Origin: Verrucomicrobiaceae bacterium | GTDB lineage: Bacteria; Verrucomicrobiota; Verrucomicrobiia; Verrucomicrobiales; Verrucomicrobiaceae | Length of the DNA stretch: 64,000 bases | Direction: 5' to 3' | Assembly: GCA_015075365.1 (NCBI GenBank) | Contig: JABTUN010000001.1 | Location: 2,542,001 to 2,606,000 of the forward strand | Shown here: piece by piece, positions 25,184-34,825 of the stretch | How positions within the stretch are numbered: the stretch's first letter is position 1 | How the letters are laid out: each line of letters starts with the position of its first letter | Program-made: the position numbers and the translations under genes | Notes under the pieces: model-generated | Seen by the model: the letters and a program-made list of their open reading frames with translations, nothing else | Told to the model about the DNA's origin: nothing | The model's database searches: none

Positions 25184-26716
25184 ATGCGCCGCCGTCTTTC
25201 CACACGCCGCTCCTCCTCCCGCTGGCTCGTCTGGCTGTGTGGCTGCCTGCTGGCGCTCGCCCTGCTGCTCGTGCTGGCGCTGCCCGCGCTCGTGACCGGC
25301 TATTTGCAGCGCCTCATCCGCGCGGATGACTTTCATCAGACTGCCGCCGGGTGGATCGAGGGTCGCTTCGGCGGGCGCGCCAGCCTCTCCCCGCTCGTCT
25401 GGCACGACGACTCGGCCGCTCTCGCCGCCGTCTCCGTCGAAACAGCATCGGGCTGGCAGCTCGAAGGCGCCGGCGTGCAGGCCGCGGTTAATTTTGGTGC
25501 CATCCGCCGGGGCGCATGGCACATTCAAAATGTAGGAGTGGAGGCGCTCACCCTCACCCAAAGTGGCAGCCCGTCCGCACACGCCTCCGACGGGTCCGCA
25601 GACACGACCTTGCGCCTGCCGGCTTGGATCGACCGCCATGTGCCCAAGACCATCGAGCTCGATGGCCTCGACGCGGAGCAGTTTCAGCTCGTGCTCGGCG
25701 GCGGCTGGCAGCTCGCGCAGACACGCCTGCACCTCGGCTCCTACGACAGCGCCGCCGCCGGCCCTGGCCGTTTCTCCATCCCTGGGCGCGTGGAGGGCGG
25801 CCACTTGCAGACACCGCTCCAGCCTCCCGGTCAGGACGGAAAGCTGCGCCTCGACCTGCGGTCCGCCGCCTTCCGCCTCACGGAGGACCGCCTGCAAGTC
25901 ACCGAATCCACTTTGCGCTGGAAGGAGACCGCTACCGCCGGCGTCCGCGGCAATGTGCGCTTCCGCACCGGCGCATGGCAGGCCTCGATTCATGCCACGC
26001 AGGTGCCGGTGGGCGGATTGCTGGCCGCTGGCTGGCAGCAGCACCTCAGCGGCCGTCTGGAGGGTGGCCTGGAGTGCTCCGGCGGTGGCGGGCAGCCCCT
26101 GGCATGGACGGCGGACCTGGCGCTCAAGGACGGCGTGCTCACCGCCCTGCCCGTGCTGGACAAACTGGCCGCTTACACACGCATGGAGCGTTTCAAGCGC
26201 CTCATCCTGGACATCGCCACCGCCACCGCGGCCCCGCTCTCAGGCGGCGGCACGCGGGTGGAAAAGATCATCGTGCAGTCCAACGGCCTGCTGCGCATCG
26301 AGGGCGCCCTCCGCCTCCAGCCCGGCGGTGCCATCGACGGGGACTTCATGCTTGGCGTCACCCCGGAGACGCTGCGCTGGCTGCCCGGCGCGGAGAACCG
26401 CGTCTTTATCGAGACCCATCCCCAGGGGCCGCCCGGCCTGCACTGGACGCGCGTCAAAGTCGCCGGGACCACCGCCGCCCCCCAGGAGGACCTCAGCGCG
26501 CGCCTGCTCGGTGCCGCCGGCATGTCCCTCCTGCTCGACACCCCTGGCGCGGTCGTGGACAAGGCCGCGGACGTGCTTGTCAAGCCGCTGCTCGGCCAGG
26601 ACGCGGCGAAACTTCCCGGCCAGCTCCTCGACGGCACCTCCAAAACCCTCGAAAACGGCGTCAAAACCGGTGCCGGCCTCCTCAACAAGGTCATTCCCGT
26701 TTTCCCCGGGAAGTGA
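25184..26716 (+). CDS. AsmA-like membrane-anchored protein
   Basis: The 510-residue product starts MRRRLSTRRSSSRWLVWLCG and has one N-terminal membrane anchor (residues 14-38: LVWLCGCLLALALLLVLALP). The large remainder is rich in beta strands with repeated patterns (for example LQAALNFGAI-type and GALRLQPGGAIDG segments) and a VDKAADVLVKPLL, then GQDAAKLPGQLLD tail. This resembles AsmA/TamB-like proteins that bridge the periplasm. ATG 25184 was chosen because it puts the anchor first. The assignment is by architecture. Confidence 0.6.
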   Translation: MRRRLSTRRSSSRWLVWLCGCLLALALLLVLALPALVTGYLQRLIRADDFHQTAAGWIEGRFGGRASLSPLVWHDDSAALAAVSVETASGWQLEGAGVQAAVNFGAIRRGAWHIQNVGVEALTLTQSGSPSAHASDGSADTTLRLPAWIDRHVPKTIELDGLDAEQFQLVLGGGWQLAQTRLHLGSYDSAAAGPGRFSIPGRVEGGHLQTPLQPPGQDGKLRLDLRSAAFRLTEDRLQVTESTLRWKETATAGVRGNVRFRTGAWQASIHATQVPVGGLLAAGWQQHLSGRLEGGLECSGGGGQPLAWTADLALKDGVLTALPVLDKLAAYTRMERFKRLILDIATATAAPLSGGGTRVEKIIVQSNGLLRIEGALRLQPGGAIDGDFMLGVTPETLRWLPGAENRVFIETHPQGPPGLHWTRVKVAGTTAAPQEDLSARLLGAAGMSLLLDTPGAVVDKAADVLVKPLLGQDAAKLPGQLLDGTSKTLENGVKTGAGLLNKVIPVFPGK

Positions 26717-26761
26717 ACCGCATTTAGGCAGCATGACAAAGAAGTTGGGGACTTTCGTCAC

Positions 26762-28957
26762 TCACAGCCCCTTTGGCATCCAAGGCTCCAGTTTGCTCAC
26801 CTCGGCTTTCGCGGACGAGCTCACGGGGATGCCCCAGAAGTCGAAGAAGGGAGCGAGGTTCTTGTTGGCGATCTTGGAGTAGCGGATGAGGAACTGGTCG
26901 CGGGCTTCGTCGTCGCCTTTGGGTTCAGGGCCGTATTCGGTGCTGTCGAAGCTGTGCAGGTATTTGCGCCAGCTTTCCCAGCCGAACTCCTGGATGAGCT
27001 GGATGTAGGTGGTGAGGGCGAGGAAGGGATCGCTCTTCCACGTCTGCCATTTGTCCTTCGCGGCCTTGATCTTCTTGATGTGATCTTTGCGCGATTCTTC
27101 GGTGATGCCGCCGTGGCCGATGAGCCAGTCTTTCTTCAGGACGGCCTCGTAGCAATACATGCCGATGACGTTGTTCGTGACCTCGCCGGTGCCGTCGAAG
27201 GTGAAGGTGCGGCGCTGGTGGTTGTGGCCGATCTCGTGGTAGAAGCCCCAGCCGGGGAATTTCAGGCGCGTAAGCGTGGTCATCTCCGGCGCGGCGCTCG
27301 TCGGGATCATGATGGGATAGCCGCTGTGCATGTAACCGGCGCTGATCTGCACATCCGCGACGATGCGCTCGGGCCGTGTGCGCTCGGCGGCTTGGTTGGT
27401 GATCTCATCTTGAGCTTCGACCGTGGCTTTCCAGAACTGCATGAGCTCGGTGGGATTGTTGATGGCCTGCGCGACCTCGCGCGGGAAGCTGATAATCATC
27501 TTGTCGCAAGCCATCTCGGCCCAAGGCGCAGGGCGCTGGCGGATTTCCTTCCACTTGGCGTCGTCGTCCTTGCCGAGCACGAAGAGCGGCGAGGCGATGG
27601 CGTCTTTGATGGCGACGGTGAAGGGTTCGTCGTCCTTCGCGCGACCGGGAACCTCGATGTAGATGAGTCCGCCGAAGGCCGAGGCCGTTTTCGTCGTGGC
27701 GGTGGCCAAAGTGTCGCTGCGCGTGATGTCGGGAGCGCGTTCCCATTTGTCGAGATGGTAAAGCGTGTCGCTGTGGCAGCCGATGCGCACGGCGTAGCCT
27801 TTGTCGGCGTATTTTTCGGGAATCGTGACCGTGATCGGCTCGCCCGCGACGGCGTAAAGGCCCGTGCTGTGCCAGCCGGAGATGCTCGGCGTGATGGCGA
27901 TCTCCGCGCCAGTGCGCGGGGCATTCTCCGGCGCTTTGCCAGGGAACTCGACATGCGCGGGATGTGCCTTGATGCCTTCCGCGCTCATGAGGCGCAGCAT
28001 GCGTGTCTCCATGCCGAGGCGCAGACGTGCGGCGGCGTGCTGCGTGTCAGTGAGCGGTGCTTTGGCCGTGGGAATCGGCGCGTCGGTGCCCGCATTGCCG
28101 AGCGCGGCGGCGACGGCGTTCTTCAAATTGCTGCGATCCGGTGGTTGCGCCGCCATGGCGATCTGAATGGCGTTCATGCCCTGCTTCATCTGCTCCGGCG
28201 TGAGTGCTGGGCCGCCTTCGCGCTGTTTTTTGATCGCGGTGATGGCCTCGGAGGCATTCATCATCGCCGGAAGCTCCACGCGGGCCTCAAACGAGCGAAG
28301 TTGGTCGAAAGCGCTCATGTCGGTGTTCGCCACGCCTGCGGCCATGAGTGCCTGATTCACGCCGTGCGAGATCGCGAGGTCCTTGCCGCCGCTCGTCTGG
28401 CCATACGCCCAGCCTGTCATGCCGCCGATGAAGCCTCCGCCGCCTTTGATGTACTCAATCAATGCCGCGCCTTCCTCCGCGCTGACCACGCCTTGCGTGT
28501 TGATGATGACCACGTCGTAATCGCTCAGGTTCTTTTTCTCCACCGTGCTGAATTCCTCCGCCTTCAGCCCTCGCTGAGCCAAAGCAGCCCCCTTTACGCC
28601 TTTGAGGCCGATGCGCGGCTTCGCTTTGTTGCCCGCCCACTTCACGCAGTTCTCGATGAGTTGTGCGTGATCACCGCCGCCGTCGCCGCTGAGGTAGGCA
28701 TTCTGGCCAAACAGAATGATGCGCCCTTTTCCATACGCCGCAGCCGCTCCGACCGCGATTTCGACGCCATCCTTGTCCGGCGCGGAAAGGATCGGAAACG
28801 CGATCTGGCCCCAAATGCCCACCGGACCCGGCGCACCGAGTTTTGGCACCGATTTGACGCCTTCGAGGATTTTCGCGCGTTCGGCATTTACCAGCGCCGG
28901 AGGCATTTGGGCGTTCAAAACAGCTGCGCAGGCCAGAAACAGAAAACTGAAGCTCAC
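26762..28957 (-). CDS. secreted M60-like (TCAF-type) metallopeptidase
   Basis: The 731-residue product has an N-terminal class-I-glutamine-amidotransferase-like domain (GRIILFGQNAYLSGDGGG, then VVIINTQGVVSAEEG) as in TRPM8-channel-associated factors. The C-terminal part is an M60-like metallopeptidase with GWGFYHEIGHNHQ (His574, Glu575, His578), matching the HExxH zinc motif. The GTG at 28957 gives a signal peptide (SFSFLFLACAAVLNA) after a start within a palindromic element; the next ATG would lose most of the leader, and the upstream ATG at 29074 would translate the element itself. M60 enzymes cleave O-glycosylated mucin-like proteins. Downstream end is convergent with the AsmA-like gene. 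Confidence 0.8.
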   Translation of the reverse strand: MSFSFLFLACAAVLNAQMPPALVNAERAKILEGVKSVPKLGAPGPVGIWGQIAFPILSAPDKDGVEIAVGAAAAYGKGRIILFGQNAYLSGDGGGDHAQLIENCVKWAGNKAKPRIGLKGVKGAALAQRGLKAEEFSTVEKKNLSDYDVVIINTQGVVSAEEGAALIEYIKGGGGFIGGMTGWAYGQTSGGKDLAISHGVNQALMAAGVANTDMSAFDQLRSFEARVELPAMMNASEAITAIKKQREGGPALTPEQMKQGMNAIQIAMAAQPPDRSNLKNAVAAALGNAGTDAPIPTAKAPLTDTQHAAARLRLGMETRMLRLMSAEGIKAHPAHVEFPGKAPENAPRTGAEIAITPSISGWHSTGLYAVAGEPITVTIPEKYADKGYAVRIGCHSDTLYHLDKWERAPDITRSDTLATATTKTASAFGGLIYIEVPGRAKDDEPFTVAIKDAIASPLFVLGKDDDAKWKEIRQRPAPWAEMACDKMIISFPREVAQAINNPTELMQFWKATVEAQDEITNQAAERTRPERIVADVQISAGYMHSGYPIMIPTSAAPEMTTLTRLKFPGWGFYHEIGHNHQRRTFTFDGTGEVTNNVIGMYCYEAVLKKDWLIGHGGITEESRKDHIKKIKAAKDKWQTWKSDPFLALTTYIQLIQEFGWESWRKYLHSFDSTEYGPEPKGDDEARDQFLIRYSKIANKNLAPFFDFWGIPVSSSAKAEVSKLEPWMPKGL

Positions 28958-28962
28958 AATAC

Positions 28963-29058
28963 TTTGCCGCCTCTGCTCCTCCGCTCCTCTGCGGCGAAAG
29001 AGAACGTCCAGAAGGCTCGGTTTTGCCGCAGAGGGGCAAAGAGGCAGAGAGGGCAGAG
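28963..29058. repeat. palindromic element C upstream of the M60 gene
   Basis: The left part reads TTTGCCGCCTCTGC, then TCCTCTGCGGCGAAAG. The right part reads TTTTGCCGCAGAGGGGCAAA, then GAGGCAGAGAGG. The reverse complement of the right part aligns with the left, giving imperfect inverted arms about 30-40 nt long. It sits 5 nt from the GTG at 28957. Pattern families based on GCCGCAGAGG with repeated AGAG are widespread in genomes of this group (general recollection). Confidence 0.6.
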
Positions 29059-29095
29059 TTGGGTTGGATGGCATGGTTGGGTTGGTGAAAGGGTT

Positions 29096-29638
29096 TCAGC
29101 GATTCGTATAAACTGGCACTGATGGTGGATGGAATACCCTGCGAGGAGGAAGGCGGTCACGCATCAATGGAGTGATCACCAAAGTTATTGTTATGCGGTT
29201 TCCTGCCCATCGTGCTTTGGAGAGTCGTTCGACCGCGGAGGAGCCATGACTGTCTTTTATCCTTTTCTTATGCGTCTCGAAATCTCCAATGCAGTAAACT
29301 GCGATGCCACCATCATTACTCACCTTTAATGCATCGGGCAGGTCGGGGTCCGCCAACAACATGTATGGAACAGGACAGACACCAGGTGAGCCAACATAAA
29401 CCAAGTAAAACCACTGCCGAAACGGGCCGAACTCAAAGTTGCCCGACGAATCTGAAATCGTGGTTCCCAACATTCGGTCGCTCCGAAGATGATAATCAAT
29501 GATGGCTCCTGAAACCGGCTGCCCTTTCGCGTTCACCACACGTCCGCTGACTTTTCCAGTCAGCGTTTCGTAGTGCGGCATAATCAGGCAGCTCGGAAGA
29601 ACCGTGATGATTGACAATATGAGCAGTAGTCGTGTCAT
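29096..29638 (-). CDS. lipoprotein with carboxypeptidase-regulatory-like domain
   Basis: The 180-residue product starts MTRLLLILSIITVLPSCLIM, with lipobox LPSC. The mature part contains SGRVVNAKGQPVSGAIIDYH, the start of a carboxypeptidase D regulatory-like (Ig-like) domain, and GTTISDSSGNFEFGPF, its typical second strand pair. Base composition is lower in GC than most neighbours. It starts 6 nt after the stop of the XRE-cupin gene, so the two are probably one transcript. Confidence 0.75.
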   Translation of the reverse strand: MTRLLLILSIITVLPSCLIMPHYETLTGKVSGRVVNAKGQPVSGAIIDYHLRSDRMLGTTISDSSGNFEFGPFRQWFYLVYVGSPGVCPVPYMLLADPDLPDALKVSNDGGIAVYCIGDFETHKKRIKDSHGSSAVERLSKARWAGNRITITLVITPLMRDRLPPRRVFHPPSVPVYTNR

Positions 29639-29644
29639 GGTTAA

Positions 29645-30244
29645 TCAGCGGTAAATCACGACCAAAAACACCACCGCAGCGCCTTTGCCTGTGTTGACGA
29701 TGGCGTGGGGGACGTCGGCGCGGTAGGTGCCGCTGTCGCCTTTGGTGAGGTCGTCGTGGTCTTCGCCGGATTCGATGCGGACAGCGCCTTCTTCGACGGT
29801 AAGGAACTCGCGTGTGCCCTCAAAGTGCGGCTGACTGCGCAGAGCACCGCCGGGCTTCAGCGTGAGCTCGTAGAACTCGACATCCTTTTCCAGATTCAGC
29901 GGCGAGAGCGTGCGGATCTCGCATTGCTTGTCGCTGCGATAGACTTGGGCGCGGTCGCTGGCGCGGATGACCTGGATTTTCGACGCGCTGGCCTCCGCGC
30001 TCTCGATCAACTCCTGCAAGGTGAGCCCAAACGCTCGCGCGATGCGGAAGGTGACGGTGAGCGTGGGATTCGCCTTCTCACGCTCGATTTCGCTGAGCAT
30101 GCTGCGGCTCACGCCGCTGGCGGTGGCGAGCTCCTCCAGCGACCAGCCGCGGTCCGCGCGGAGTTTCTTCACGCGTTTGCCGAGGTTCTCATTGATGGCC
30201 TCAGGGCTGGATTCGGGGATGCTGGTCTGTCGTTTGGCGGGCAT
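29645..30244 (-). CDS. XRE-family regulator with C-terminal cupin
   Basis: The 199-residue protein has an HTH_XRE domain (about residues 20-75: KKLRADRGWSLEELATASGV, then SRSMLSEIEREKANPTLTV) and a cupin_2 domain (about 110-199: FYELTLKPGG, then HFEGTREFLTVEEG, GDSGTYRADVPHAIVNTG). Such regulators (PuuR-like) sense small metabolites through the cupin and control catabolic genes nearby. It is divergent from tdh with 88 bp between starts, so it is a good candidate regulator of threonine catabolism (inference). The ATG at 30244 begins MPAKRQTS. Confidence 0.88.
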   Translation of the reverse strand: MPAKRQTSIPESSPEAINENLGKRVKKLRADRGWSLEELATASGVSRSMLSEIEREKANPTLTVTFRIARAFGLTLQELIESAEASASKIQVIRASDRAQVYRSDKQCEIRTLSPLNLEKDVEFYELTLKPGGALRSQPHFEGTREFLTVEEGAVRIESGEDHDDLTKGDSGTYRADVPHAIVNTGKGAAVVFLVVIYR

Positions 30245-30260
30245 GCGTGCCAGTATAACG

Positions 30261-30270
30261 GACGAACGTC
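30261..30270. promoter_or_regulatory. candidate operator palindrome between XRE regulator and tdh
   Basis: The sequence GACGAACGTC has dyad arms GACG/CGTC around an AA centre and lies in the 88-bp divergent spacer, just upstream of an AT-rich patch (TTGTAAATTAG) that could be a -10 region. Only a weak 4-nt dyad is seen, so the call is tentative. Confidence 0.25.
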
Positions 30271-30332
30271 TTGTAAATTAGAAACTTCGACTTGCCATTT
30301 TACCGGATTGGATTCCAGTTTGCCGCACAACC

Positions 30333-31357
<1,025 letters not shown>

Positions 31358-31361
<4 letters not shown>

Positions 31362-31449
31362 TCCCGGGCTTTAGCCCGCCAAACTCGCCACACACTCCAA
31401 GTTCACCTTTTACCAAGCCACCTGCATTCGGGCTAAAGCCCGTGAATAC
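31358..31449. repeat. palindromic element B, copy B1
   Basis: Left arm GTAATCCCGGGCTTTAGCCC (31358-31377) and right arm GGGCTAAAGCCCGTGAATAC (31430-31449) are imperfect reverse complements (two mismatches visible at the outer end). It begins in the tdh stop codon and ends 10 nt before the ATG of the oxidoreductase at 31460. Confidence 0.85.
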
Positions 31450-31459
31450 TCTCCCCCTC

Positions 31460-32662
31460 ATGAACCGACGCTCCTTCCTTCACTCCACTGGCCTTCTCAC
31501 GCTCACCAGCCAGCTTGCGGCCCAAAACGCCGCTGAATCGCCGAAACCGGCCTACAACGGCCCCGTCTTTAAAATCGGCAACATCGGCTGTGGCGGTCGC
31601 GGGACCTTCGTTTCGGACATCATCGCCGAAAATCCCGGTTTTCAGCTTCACGCGGCCTGTGACTACTTTGCGGATCGTGTGAAGACTTTTGGCGAAAAAT
31701 TCAAAATCGCGCCGGAACGCCAATTCACCGGCCTCGATGGCTACAAACGCATGCTCGAGCACGTCGATGCCATCGCCATTCACAGCCCGCCCGGATTTCA
31801 CGTGCAGCAGGCCGTCGATGCGGTCGCTGCGGGCAAGCACGTGCTCATCGCGAAGCCTGTCGCCATCGACGTGGCTGGTTGCGAAACGATTCGTCAGCTC
31901 GCGAAGGACGCCGCCGCGAAAGACATCGTCGTGCTCGCCGATGTGCAGTGCCGTGGCGATCAATTCTTCCAGGAAGGCATCCAGCGCATCCACGACGGCG
32001 CGATCGGCGATCTCACCTTTGGCGAATGCCATTACGAGGCCGATTTGATCCCGCTGCAAAGCCAGGAAACCACGTCCGAGGCCCGACTCAAAAACTGGAT
32101 CCGCCACCGCGACCTCGCGGGCGACATCATCACCGAGCAAAACATCCATGCGCTCGACATCGTGAGCTGGGCCTTCGGTCGCCCCACACGCGTCAGCGGC
32201 ACCTGCGGTCGCGGAGGCCGACCCGACAACGTCGGCGATGTCTCCGACCACTTCGCGCTGCTCTTTGAATTCCAAAAAGGCGCGGTGACCTTCGCCTCGC
32301 GCCAATACACCGCCTGGGGCAGCCCCTTCCTTTGCGAGAATCGCTTCGTAGGCACCAAAGGCGCGTTTCAGAGCAAGTTCGGCGGTCGCGTCATGATCCG
32401 CGGCGGCAAAGAGAACTTCTGGAGCGGTGGCGAGTCGAAAAACCTCTACCGCAGCGGCAGCGTGAACAACGTCGAAACCTTCCGCGCCGCTATCGCGGAC
32501 AAGAATCCGAATGGCAATCCCACCATCGAAGGCGCCGTCGAAACCACGCTCCTCACGCTTTTCGGCGAACACGCCGCCAAAGCCGGTCACGCCGTCACGT
32601 GGGACGAATTCATCGCCAACGCCCAACCCGTGAAACCCAACTTCGAAGGTCTCCAAGCATGA
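31460..32662 (+). CDS. secreted Gfo/Idh/MocA-family oxidoreductase
   Basis: The 400-residue product begins MNRRSFLHSTGLLTLTSQLA, a twin-arginine-like leader that fixes the start at 31460. The Rossmann motif is IGNIGCGGRGTF. The usual E-K-P motif appears as IAKPVAID, and NIHALDIVSWAFG is typical of the family C-terminus. Such exported oxidoreductases are numerous in Planctomycetota and Verrucomicrobiota, probably acting on sugars or cyclitols in the periplasm; the substrate here is unknown. It separates tdh from kbl but has no clear role in threonine breakdown. Confidence 0.88.
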   Translation: MNRRSFLHSTGLLTLTSQLAAQNAAESPKPAYNGPVFKIGNIGCGGRGTFVSDIIAENPGFQLHAACDYFADRVKTFGEKFKIAPERQFTGLDGYKRMLEHVDAIAIHSPPGFHVQQAVDAVAAGKHVLIAKPVAIDVAGCETIRQLAKDAAAKDIVVLADVQCRGDQFFQEGIQRIHDGAIGDLTFGECHYEADLIPLQSQETTSEARLKNWIRHRDLAGDIITEQNIHALDIVSWAFGRPTRVSGTCGRGGRPDNVGDVSDHFALLFEFQKGAVTFASRQYTAWGSPFLCENRFVGTKGAFQSKFGGRVMIRGGKENFWSGGESKNLYRSGSVNNVETFRAAIADKNPNGNPTIEGAVETTLLTLFGEHAAKAGHAVTWDEFIANAQPVKPNFEGLQA

Positions 32663-32682
32663 GATCGGCCATGATCAGCCGC

Positions 32683-33099
32683 TTACGCAAACCGTCGCCC
32701 GGTCTCCATCAGCATGCTGCGAAGCCGCACACGCTCAGGCGCATTCAGGCGCAGCGTGTTCACCGTGGCGCGTCCTCGCGGCGTGCGGGGCTCGATCTCG
32801 GTTCCGAGAAAGCGGAAGTGGCTGCTCCAGTCATCCAGTCGCGGATGAAACAGCACCTCGACCGCGCCGGTCAGCGGATCAATGCCAGCAAGGTTGGGGC
32901 CTTTGAGCCGGTTGCACTGAAAACAGGCCAGACAGAGATTTTCCTCCGCTGTCTGACCACCATGCTGCTCGGCCACGACATGATCGACCTCGTGCGCAAA
33001 GAGCACCTCGTCCTCATGGATGTGGCAATACTCGCAACATCCGGCAGCACGCTCCGCCACCAGCCTGCGCAGCGCCGCGCTGATGCGCGTCGTGCTCAT
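32683..33099 (-). CDS. HNH endonuclease
   Basis: The 138-residue protein has the HNH core ERAAGCCEYCHIHEDEV, then FAHEVDHVVAEQHGG (catalytic His in E-V-D-H-V), NLCLACFQCNRLKG (Asn and second zinc-type Cys pair). The C-terminal region has DPLTGAVEVLFHPRLDDWSS, seen in small stand-alone HNH proteins. ATG 33099 overlaps the stop of the upstream gene (ATGA), so the two form a coupled module. Its role may be DNA cleavage in a selfish or defence module; it could also be a host repair nuclease. Confidence 0.88.
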   Translation of the reverse strand: MSTTRISAALRRLVAERAAGCCEYCHIHEDEVLFAHEVDHVVAEQHGGQTAEENLCLACFQCNRLKGPNLAGIDPLTGAVEVLFHPRLDDWSSHFRFLGTEIEPRTPRGRATVNTLRLNAPERVRLRSMLMETGRRFA

Positions 33100-33443
33100 G
33101 CCGACTGCGGGAGTTTCTTGCGTGCCTCGGCTTTCAAGATGGACACCAGCGAGTCGAGCTGGGCCAGTTCATCGAGCTCGGCGGCCTCCTCAGGCGCGAG
33201 ACGACCTGCGGTGTTCTTTTCCAACAAATCACGACTGCGCTCGGCGAACTGCGCCGAGGGCTTGAAGGTCACGATGGCCGCTGGAGAAGGTCCGCTGGCG
33301 AGAAACTCGATCACCTCCCGGCCTGCGCCTGCCGTGGCGGCCCACATGCCGCGCAGCCCACGCTCCAAAATGGAAACAAGCTGCCCCGGCTCGGTCGGCA
33401 GCCGTTTTGCCACGGATTCGGGTAGGTCGAGAGTGACTTGCAT
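33096..33443 (-). CDS. small protein coupled to HNH endonuclease
   Basis: The 115-residue product starts MQVTLDLPESVAKRLPTEPG, an antitoxin-like beginning, followed by AAIVTFKPSAQFAERSRDLL and an acidic/Leu-rich tail (LAPEEAAELDELAQLDSLVS). Its TGA overlaps the ATG of the HNH gene by the ATGA arrangement. Similar small genes sit before HNH endonucleases in other genomes (general recollection), so an antitoxin or specificity partner role is plausible but unproven. Divergent from the DUF3472 gene at 33498 with 54 bp between starts. Confidence 0.65.
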   Translation of the reverse strand: MQVTLDLPESVAKRLPTEPGQLVSILERGLRGMWAATAGAGREVIEFLASGPSPAAIVTFKPSAQFAERSRDLLEKNTAGRLAPEEAAELDELAQLDSLVSILKAEARKKLPQSA

Positions 33444-33497
33444 GTGCTTAGTTTGATGTCTCGCCGCCAAAAATCCAACCTGTTTCTTCACCGCTTC

Positions 33498-34715
33498 ATG
33501 AACCTCCGACACCACGCCTTCCTCGCCCTCCTCTTCGGCCTCATCAGCCTCGCCCGCGCTGAAATCAGCGTGCCGGCCTTCACCGCCTACACCGAGCCCG
33601 ACTTCCGTGGCGTCGAGATTTCGAAGGAAAAAGGCGTCAGCGGCTGGAAGGACGCGAAACAACGCGTGCTGTGGTTTGGCGAGATCAAAACGCCCGGCAA
33701 GCTCACCGCTGTGCTTCGCGTGCTGGGCGATGAAGGCCGCGTTTTGAGCCTCAAAGTCGGCGATACGAGCCGCGAAGCCACTGTGACGAACGGAACAGCC
33801 TCGTTTGGCGAATTCGACATCGCAAAGGCTGGCTACGTGAAGTTTGAACTGACCTCCAAAGAGGGCTGCAAAGGCATTGTCGACGCCCTCGTGCTCGATG
33901 GACACGCGACGCAGGATGCGCACTTCAACCTCGAACCGCGGCGCAATGCCTCGTCGGTACATTTGATGTATCCGACGCCGAAGGACGAAAAGATCGCGCT
34001 CTTCTACAACGAGGTCACCGCCGTCGAGGAGCCGCTTTACACCTTCTACATGGCCTGTGGCTTCTCTCGCGGCTACTTCGGCATGCAGATCAATTCGGAG
34101 AGCGAGCGTCGTATCATTTTCTCCGTGTGGGACGCGGGCAACGGCACCAACGCCATCGATCGCTCCACCGTGTCGAAGGACGATCAAACGCAACTGCTCG
34201 CCAAAGGCGAAGGCGTCGAGGCCAGCGTCTTCGGCCACGAAGGCACCGGCGGGCACTCGCATCTTGTGTATCCGTGGAAAACCGGCCAGGCGCAGAAGTT
34301 TGTCGTCGCCGTGAAGCCCGAGGGCGATCACACGACCTACAGCGGCTACTGGTTCCATCCGGACAAACAAAGCTGGATGCTCATCGCGAGCTTCCGTGCG
34401 CCGAAGGACGGCCAATACCTGCGCGGCCTGCATTCCTTCAGCGAAAACTTCGGCGGTCAAAACGGTCACCAGCAGCGCAAAGCTCTCTACGGCCCGCAGT
34501 GGATCGCCAACGCCGATGGCAAGTGGACAGAACTCACCACCGCGAAGTTCAGCCACGATCCCACCGGCAAAGCGCATCGCCTCGACCGCTTCATGGGCGT
34601 CGAAGCCGGGAAATTCTTCCTCTCGCACGGCGGCTTCGTCGAAGGCTTCACGAAATACGGCGAGCCCTTCACACGCCCCGCCACGAACACGCCACCTGAT
34701 TTCAAGCTGCCCTGA
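33498..34715 (+). CDS. secreted DUF3472/DUF5077 protein
   Basis: The 405-residue product has a leader (MNLRHHAFLALLFGLISLAR), which fixes ATG 33498 rather than 33438. The N-terminal third (AFTAYTEPDFRGVEI, LRVLGDEGRVLSLKVGD) matches the DUF5077-like beta-sandwich. The central part (SSVHLMYPTPKDEKIALFYN, MACGFSRGYFGMQIN, IIFSVWDAGNG) is characteristic of DUF3472. Family members are secreted proteins of unknown function, often in glycan-degrading loci. A palindromic B element separates it from kbl. Confidence 0.85.
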   Translation: MNLRHHAFLALLFGLISLARAEISVPAFTAYTEPDFRGVEISKEKGVSGWKDAKQRVLWFGEIKTPGKLTAVLRVLGDEGRVLSLKVGDTSREATVTNGTASFGEFDIAKAGYVKFELTSKEGCKGIVDALVLDGHATQDAHFNLEPRRNASSVHLMYPTPKDEKIALFYNEVTAVEEPLYTFYMACGFSRGYFGMQINSESERRIIFSVWDAGNGTNAIDRSTVSKDDQTQLLAKGEGVEASVFGHEGTGGHSHLVYPWKTGQAQKFVVAVKPEGDHTTYSGYWFHPDKQSWMLIASFRAPKDGQYLRGLHSFSENFGGQNGHQQRKALYGPQWIANADGKWTELTTAKFSHDPTGKAHRLDRFMGVEAGKFFLSHGGFVEGFTKYGEPFTRPATNTPPDFKLP

Positions 34716-34728
34716 GGCTGCCACCAAT

Positions 34729-34820
34729 GTAATCCAGAGCTTCAGCTCGCCACGCCCACGCTGCGTCACTCGTCTCCGTTTCACCTGACAACCTCTCTGC
34801 GGGCTAAAGCCCCTGATTAC
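34729..34820. repeat. palindromic element B, copy B2
   Basis: Left arm GTAATCCAGAGCTTCAGCTC (34729-34748), right arm GCGGGCTAAAGCCCCTGATT plus AC (34799-34820). The arms are diverged inverted repeats of the same consensus as B1. The element ends 5 nt before the kbl ATG at 34826, so the ribosome-binding region of kbl lies inside it. Confidence 0.85.
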
Positions 34821-34825
34821 TTTCC

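Noticed and set aside
29058..29074. ATG at 29074 as start of the M60 gene
   Set aside because: It would translate the palindromic element and place the leader 39 residues from the N-terminus.
33096..34784. Long open frame on the minus strand over the DUF3472 gene
   Set aside because: Only the last 115 codons (start 33443) are a plausible protein; the rest is antisense to the DUF3472 gene.
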